From JBFMGD01 sp040751775 (GTDB lineage Bacteria > Bacillota > Dethiobacteria > DTU022), in assembly GCA_040751775.1 (NCBI GenBank), contig JBFMGD010000021.1, positions 1-44,331 of the forward strand: a stretch of 44,331 bases of DNA. Direction: 5' to 3'. The position numbers and the translations under genes were made by a program. Within the stretch, counting starts at the first letter, position 1. Each line of letters opens with the position of its first letter. The notes under the pieces are model-generated. The model saw only the letters and a program-made list of their open reading frames with translations. It made no database searches and was not told where the DNA came from. Below, piece by piece: positions 43,829 to 44,331 of the stretch.

Positions 43829-43891
43829 ATGAATGTTGGGGCACCGCCCAAACCCCGTACCTGCCGCCAGGAAGGTCTGGTCTGTATTACA

Positions 43892-43987
43892 CTGGTCAGG
43901 TGTATCAAAAGAGACTGGACTTGCACTGAGGCCGCCTGACTTCTTGCAACAACAGTAATTATGCTTAAGTTGTTCCTGCCAATCCAT
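43892..43987 (-). pseudogene. N-terminal stump of an unrecognised ORF cut by the IS3 element
   Basis: An ATG at 43987 opens about 32 codons starting MDWQEQLKHNYCCCKK before reaching the IS3 end at 43891. It lies directly downstream (minus strand) of the palindrome cluster at 43996-44105. I cannot name the family. Confidence 0.35.
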
Positions 43988-43995
43988 TGGAGCCT

Positions 43996-44105
43996 GGTTG
44001 TGGATATGCCGCAGTTATGGATTCTGATGGATAACTCCAAGGAGTTACCCACAGACTCCACAACTGCTTGGACAAAGCTAAAGCTTTGACCACATATCCA
44101 CAACC
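43996..44105. repeat. Nested inverted repeats with DnaA-box-like sites
   Basis: GGTTGTGGATATG (43996-44008) is perfectly inverted at 44093-44105. Inside are a long imperfect hairpin 44011-44067 (centre TAACTCC-AA-GGAGTTA) and CAAAGCT-AA-AGCTTTG (44072-44087). TGTGGATAT, TTACCCACA and ATATCCACA each differ by one base from the DnaA box TTATCCACA. Could be a mobile-element regulatory or replication region. Confidence 0.7.
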
Positions 44106-44205
44106 ACCGCTGCCGTTTTCTTAGATATTTTTTCCCAGCCCGTTTTTCGGATAAACCATTAGCAGTTGTTGAATAAAAAGGTAATATCTGGTTCACTAAA
44201 GAGGT

Positions 44206-44224
44206 CCTGAATCCGTGATTACAG
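44206..44224 (+). repeat. Insertion-sequence end (IS1380-like), copy 2
   Basis: CCTGAATCCGTGATTACAG, identical to 35084-35102. Here it is the left end of an element that runs off the window. Confidence 0.7.
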
Positions 44225-44318
44225 CATGTTAAAATAGCTAGCAATAAGCCGTAATATATAGTATAATTAAGGTATCGAGGTAAAATTGCCCTTTTAAGGG
44301 CTCACCCTGGAGGTGACC

Positions 44319-44331
44319 ATGCGATACCTGC
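44319..44331 (+). CDS. Start of a truncated ORF at the window edge, possibly IS1380 transposase
   Basis: ATG at 44319 with GGAGG seven bases upstream; only MRYL is visible. It lies about 95 bases inside the IS end at 44206 and after a small hairpin (GCCCTTTTAAGGGC, 44288-44301). The position fits the transposase start of the second IS1380-like copy. Confidence 0.35.

Larger units (their letters stand above)
42407..43891 (+). mobile_element. IS3-family insertion sequence
   Basis: About 1.49 kb bounded by short inverted matches, GTAATACAG (42408-42416) and CTGTATTAC (43882-43890), enclosing orfA and orfB. No target duplication is evident. The boundaries are a proposal; the gene content is secure. 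Confidence 0.6.

Overview
The window looks like a chromosomal segment of a spore-forming clostridial Firmicute, perhaps Peptococcaceae/Desulfotomaculum-like. This rests on the gene order trmH-ktrA-ktrB-rplT-rpmI-infC-thrS-ytxC, a ytxC sporulation-type gene, strong GGAGG ribosome binding sites with many TTG/GTG starts, an L20-type leader, and moderately high GC. The genus is inference. A run of 10 N lies inside thrS (5987-5996).

Layout. (1) 1-8.1 kb, all on the minus strand: rRNA/tRNA methyltransferase, KtrA/KtrB potassium uptake, the IF3-L35-L20 operon with its leader and an ATT start for infC, a short threonyl-tRNA synthetase, YtxC, and a diacylglycerol-kinase-type lipid kinase. (2) 8.3-25.5 kb: a catabolic locus. 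A GlcD/GlcF-like oxidoreductase pair diverges from an opine-dehydrogenase-family gene, which is followed by a 1220-residue B12-dependent mutase-like protein fused to a GlmL/MutL-type ATPase. Facing them is a seven-gene minus-strand operon: two peptide-ABC ATPases, binding protein, two permeases, N-acyl-D-amino-acid deacylase and a GntR/HutC regulator. The same oriented 12-mer (TGTTATAACATG) lies upstream of the opine-dehydrogenase gene and upstream of the transporter operon. A plausible reading is one regulon for import and degradation of an N-modified or D-amino acid compound, ending in a carbon-skeleton rearrangement. A gamma-glutamyl hydrolase-type amidotransferase lies just upstream. (3) 25.5-30 kb: a solitary DNA methyltransferase, a frameshifted DUF2207 gene, LemA, and a DRG/Obg-type GTPase with TGS domain. 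(4) 30.1-35 kb: a lower-GC patch between transposase remnants, with a sigma-54-dependent activator, an acyl-CoA dehydrogenase and a metallo-beta-lactamase-fold hydrolase. A textbook -24/-12 promoter stands before the hydrolase. (5) 35.1-44.3 kb: tRNA-Val(GAC), a macro-domain protein, tRNA-Arg(CCT), and a nest of mobile DNA. An integrase 3' half next to tRNA-Arg is cut by an IS21-family end. That element is cut by an intact three-recombinase (RIT-type) element. It is followed by a second IS21 fragment, an IS3-family element with a frameshifted transposase, an unexplained palindrome cluster, and the left end of an IS1380-like element at the window edge.

The most interesting units are the opine/D-aminoacyl/B12-mutase locus with its fused mutase-reactivase and shared operator, the sigma-54 mini-regulon, and the RIT element with a symmetric array of a decamer motif at its ends. 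Identifications come from reading motifs by eye; no database search was run.
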